Assembly: GCA_023401925.1 (NCBI GenBank)
Contig: JAEXDA010000049.1
Coordinates: 186,001 to 250,000, forward strand
Origin: Bacillota bacterium
GTDB lineage: Bacteria; Bacillota; UBA4882; UBA8346
DNA length: 64,000 nucleotides
Direction of reading: 5' to 3'
The position numbers and the translations under genes are program-made. Every line of letters starts with the position of its first letter. Within the stretch, counting starts at the first letter, position 1. The notes beneath the pieces were generated by a model. That model was not told where the DNA came from. It did not search any database and saw nothing but the letters and a program-made list of their open reading frames with translations. This document shows, piece by piece, positions 61,722 through 64,000 of this stretch.

Positions 61722-63866
61722 TTAATATTTCCATAATCCATAAAATGCAATAGTACCGTAGCCACGTTGCTCGCTATTTCCGCAAAAACAGCGGATATAA
61801 CTCCCATAATCATAAGCGACACAACTTAAAGTATCATCTCCGTTTACATCACCTGAAAACATAATCCACGACGGAGAAACTGAAAAATATACCAATTGGC
61901 TCATCGTAAATCCCGCAGGAGGATAAATATCGACATGGGAATTATAACCATCTCCCCAACCTCTGTTATTTGTATGTCCCGTGACCATTTGTACATATCG
62001 ATTATCCCGATAAAATGTTGGTACCCGGCTATTTACAGTATTTATTGCATTATTAATCGTAGTGACTTTATCATCGACATACCTTTTAACGGCGCCTTCG
62101 GTTGTAATGACTCCATCATCAAGGTTATCCACTGCAACAACGACTCCGCTAACTTTAGTACCGGAGTTATCAAAGGACAAAGCACCGTTGACATTCAAAT
62201 CATTGTTAACATTTAATGAATCGGCGATATTTATCGCCCCGGCAGTGGAACTAACCGTGCCGTTAAGATAAATATTATCGGATGCCGCATCTCCGAGAGT
62301 AGCGCTACCGGATACCATAAGGTTATCGTTAATAAACACCTCTCCGACAGTGGAACTAACTTTGCCGTTGAGAAAAATATCATCGGTCTGGGCATCCCCC
62401 AATGTCGCCGAACCGGTGATTACTAAATTATCATTGATGGTCACATCACCGACATTCGAACTGACTTTGCCGTTGAGAAAAATGTTATCCGTCTGGGCAT
62501 CCCCCAATGTCGCTGAACCGGTGATTATTAAATTATCATTGATGATCACATCACCGGCATTCGAACTGACTTTGCCGTTAAGGTAAATGTTATCCGCCTG
62601 ATCACTGCCGAGAGTTACGGACTCATTGACCACCAAATTATCGTTCACAACGACATCTCCCATGTCCGAACTGACCGTGCCGTTTAGGTAAATTTTATCA
62701 GCCGCCGTATCGCCTAAAGTTGTGTTACCCTTTACCAACAGGTCATCACCGACCACGACCGGACCAACCTCGGATTTGACTGTGCCGTTGAGACAAACCG
62801 CATCATCCAGAGTATCTCCTAAAGTGGTCGAGCCATAAATATTCAGTCCTCCCTTTACAACGGCTTGAAGGTTTTTGGGATTACGGTTTATTGTGAAAAT
62901 ATCATTGATTTCCAACTCATACTGCTCTGTCCCGTTTCCATCATCCCCGGAACGGATTCTACCGTTGACGGTCAATACTTTTTGATTTTCATAGACCGCA
63001 TTATAGGTACCGAAAGTTGTATGTCCTGCTGCGCTCAAATTTCCGGCTGACCCGTTCTGATTGGCGTCAGCGATAATATTTACATTGTCCTTAATGGTTA
63101 GGGTATTCGTTTTCGAAGTCAACGGAGCGTTGATTTCGATGCCGCCCACGCCGGAGCCGTTGGAGAAAACAACGGTTCCTCCCACTTCCAGATTACCATC
63201 GATATAAAGATTACGATTGCCGGGATCAAAGTTCTTTCCAATTGCAACTCCGCCCTCTATGGTCAATTTAGCTAATGGATCGTCAAGACCGATACCCATA
63301 TTGCCGCTATCATCAACGACCAAGGGGGTACTATCGTCTTCCGTATCATCCACTCGTAAAATATCCCCGCTCCCCGAATAACTAATATGCAGCTGCGCCG
63401 CGGGACTGGCAATTCCCAGCCCAACCTGACCGTCAGAGTTAACTATGAAAGGGGTTTCATCGTTTGCCCTATCGTCTATCCGCAAAGCGTCGCTGGAGTT
63501 ATTTTGAATAATATGCAACTTTGCTTCAGGCTTATCGGTACTGATCCCTACATTGCCGGTTTCCCTTTCAATATATAGTTTACTCTGTTCATCTGCTTGG
63601 ATATTCAATCCCGGGGTGGATTCATCCTCACAGCAGCCGGAAATACGCCAGATTTTATTGCCGTCGCTGTCTGCAAAATCAAGGATATTTTCCTCATCGC
63701 CATGGGCTCTAAAACAGATTGGTTCTTTGGCATCCTCAGGAATATCGATTCCGTCATCCATCAAATTCAACTGGGATTTGATAAAATCAGCGAAATCGGC
63801 CCCGGAGGGAATAGCTCCCTGCCGGAATTTGTCATACAATTCTTCGCGTGTTCTTTGTTTAATCAT
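61722..63866 (-). CDS. repeat-built eCIS fibre-like protein
   Basis: This is a 714-residue protein. The N-terminal attachment domain (TREELYDKFRQGAIPSGADFADFIKS) is shared with the 58117 gene product. Residues ~110-200 carry three KLHI/QLHISYSG-type units. Residues ~350-560 are six ~35-residue units of the form VTLGDAQTDNIFLNGKVSSN + VGDVTINDNL, predicted to make a beta-solenoid. A coiled segment (VKRYVDDKVTTINNAINTV) and a globular tip ending YGTIAFYGLWKY follow. GAGGAAG precedes ATG 63866. It is the first gene of the cluster visible in the window. Confidence 0.75.
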   Translation of the reverse strand: MIKQRTREELYDKFRQGAIPSGADFADFIKSQLNLMDDGIDIPEDAKEPICFRAHGDEENILDFADSDGNKIWRISGCCEDESTPGLNIQADEQSKLYIERETGNVGISTDKPEAKLHIIQNNSSDALRIDDRANDETPFIVNSDGQVGLGIASPAAQLHISYSGSGDILRVDDTEDDSTPLVVDDSGNMGIGLDDPLAKLTIEGGVAIGKNFDPGNRNLYIDGNLEVGGTVVFSNGSGVGGIEINAPLTSKTNTLTIKDNVNIIADANQNGSAGNLSAAGHTTFGTYNAVYENQKVLTVNGRIRSGDDGNGTEQYELEINDIFTINRNPKNLQAVVKGGLNIYGSTTLGDTLDDAVCLNGTVKSEVGPVVVGDDLLVKGNTTLGDTAADKIYLNGTVSSDMGDVVVNDNLVVNESVTLGSDQADNIYLNGKVSSNAGDVIINDNLIITGSATLGDAQTDNIFLNGKVSSNVGDVTINDNLVITGSATLGDAQTDDIFLNGKVSSTVGEVFINDNLMVSGSATLGDAASDNIYLNGTVSSTAGAINIADSLNVNNDLNVNGALSFDNSGTKVSGVVVAVDNLDDGVITTEGAVKRYVDDKVTTINNAINTVNSRVPTFYRDNRYVQMVTGHTNNRGWGDGYNSHVDIYPPAGFTMSQLVYFSVSPSWIMFSGDVNGDDTLSCVAYDYGSYIRCFCGNSEQRGYGTIAFYGLWKY

Positions 63867-63930
63867 TTCTTCCTCCTTAGAATATTTTAATCAAAGTTCA
63901 GGCTCAAATAAAATCGGTGCCGCCCTGGCT

Positions 63931-63978
63931 AGTAAAACGTTCTCTACATAACTACGCAAGGATTGGGAACGTTTTACT
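63931..63978. promoter_or_regulatory. 12-bp inverted repeat upstream of the first fibre gene
   Basis: AGTAAAACGTTC (63931-63942) and GAACGTTTTACT (63967-63978) are perfect inverted copies 24 bp apart. An outer CTCTAC/GTAGAG pair partly overlaps them. No T-tract follows, so it is not a terminator on the minus strand. It lies about 65 bp upstream of the first gene and could be an operator for a dimeric regulator or a recombination site. No ORF is seen from 63867 to the edge. Confidence 0.5.
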
Positions 63979-64000
63979 TAAGTAGAGGGTATCATCCCCA

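Noticed and set aside
1682..63866. Complete prophage
   Set aside because: No terminase, portal, capsid, integrase, replication or repressor genes, and no attachment-site repeats noticed.

Overview
ORGANISM AND TYPE. The window looks like chromosome of a spore-forming Bacillota-like bacterium: strong AGGAGG-type ribosome sites, frequent TTG/GTG starts, a Spo0E-like ORF at the left end and a Bacillota-style holin/amidase pair. The exact lineage cannot be read from the sequence. From about 0.7 kb to the right edge every gene I accept is on the minus strand, so the locus is read from high to low coordinates. I see no capsid, portal, terminase, integrase, replication or tRNA gene. This is a supercluster of phage-tail-like particles (extracellular contractile injection system, eCIS, plus tailocins), not a whole prophage.

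LAYOUT (in transcription order). (1) 63.9-36.7 kb is an eCIS accessory and cargo module. It has two long repeat-built fibre-like proteins, a giant Pvc11-like baseplate protein fused to five LamG-like repeats, the CIS tape-measure family protein, a DUF4255 cap protein (Pvc16), a CBM56-like protein, a PAAR-like tip, and a Pvc15-like AAA+ ATPase. It also has three putative effectors sharing one N-terminal ~25-residue signal, with candidate immunity genes beside two of them (an Imm74-like one and two unnamed ones after effector 1, a SUKH-like one after effector 2). The matching eCIS sheath and tube genes are not here and would have to lie beyond the right edge. (2) 36.4-35.5 kb has a membrane-anchored lytic transglycosylase and a small membrane protein. 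(3) 35.4-27.9 kb is a short module resembling an F-type (non-contractile) tail: terminator, tube, overlapping chaperones, tape measure, hub, glycine-rich fibre, fibre chaperone and a 26-residue zinc-ribbon peptide. (4) 27.5-18.3 kb is a P2-like contractile tail: terminator, sheath, tube, gpE/E' with a clear -1 frameshift site, tape measure, LysM/gpX, gpD, gpV, gpU, gpW, gpJ and gpI. (5) 20.1-2.8 kb holds three gpJ-gpI baseplate pairs and four fibre sets, two of them ending in the same zinc-ribbon peptide. (6) 2.7-1.7 kb is the lysis pair (holin, amidase). (7) 1.6-0.7 kb is a separate two-gene membrane-protein operon with its own promoter, followed by a bidirectional terminator and decayed + strand sequence.

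HOW IT FITS TOGETHER. The F-like and R-like tails lie in tandem with one lysis cassette, the arrangement known from Pseudomonas R/F pyocins. Four copies of a structured leader with an attached terminator precede the tail modules and the small beta-repeat gene, which suggests coordinated attenuation or antitermination of the tail genes. Tandem duplication of the baseplate/fibre cassette, with a scar of the holin 5' end left inside the array, seems to have built a particle with several baseplate/fibre options. The eCIS module supplies toxins and loading functions; whether it shares parts with the tailocins cannot be settled from sequence alone.
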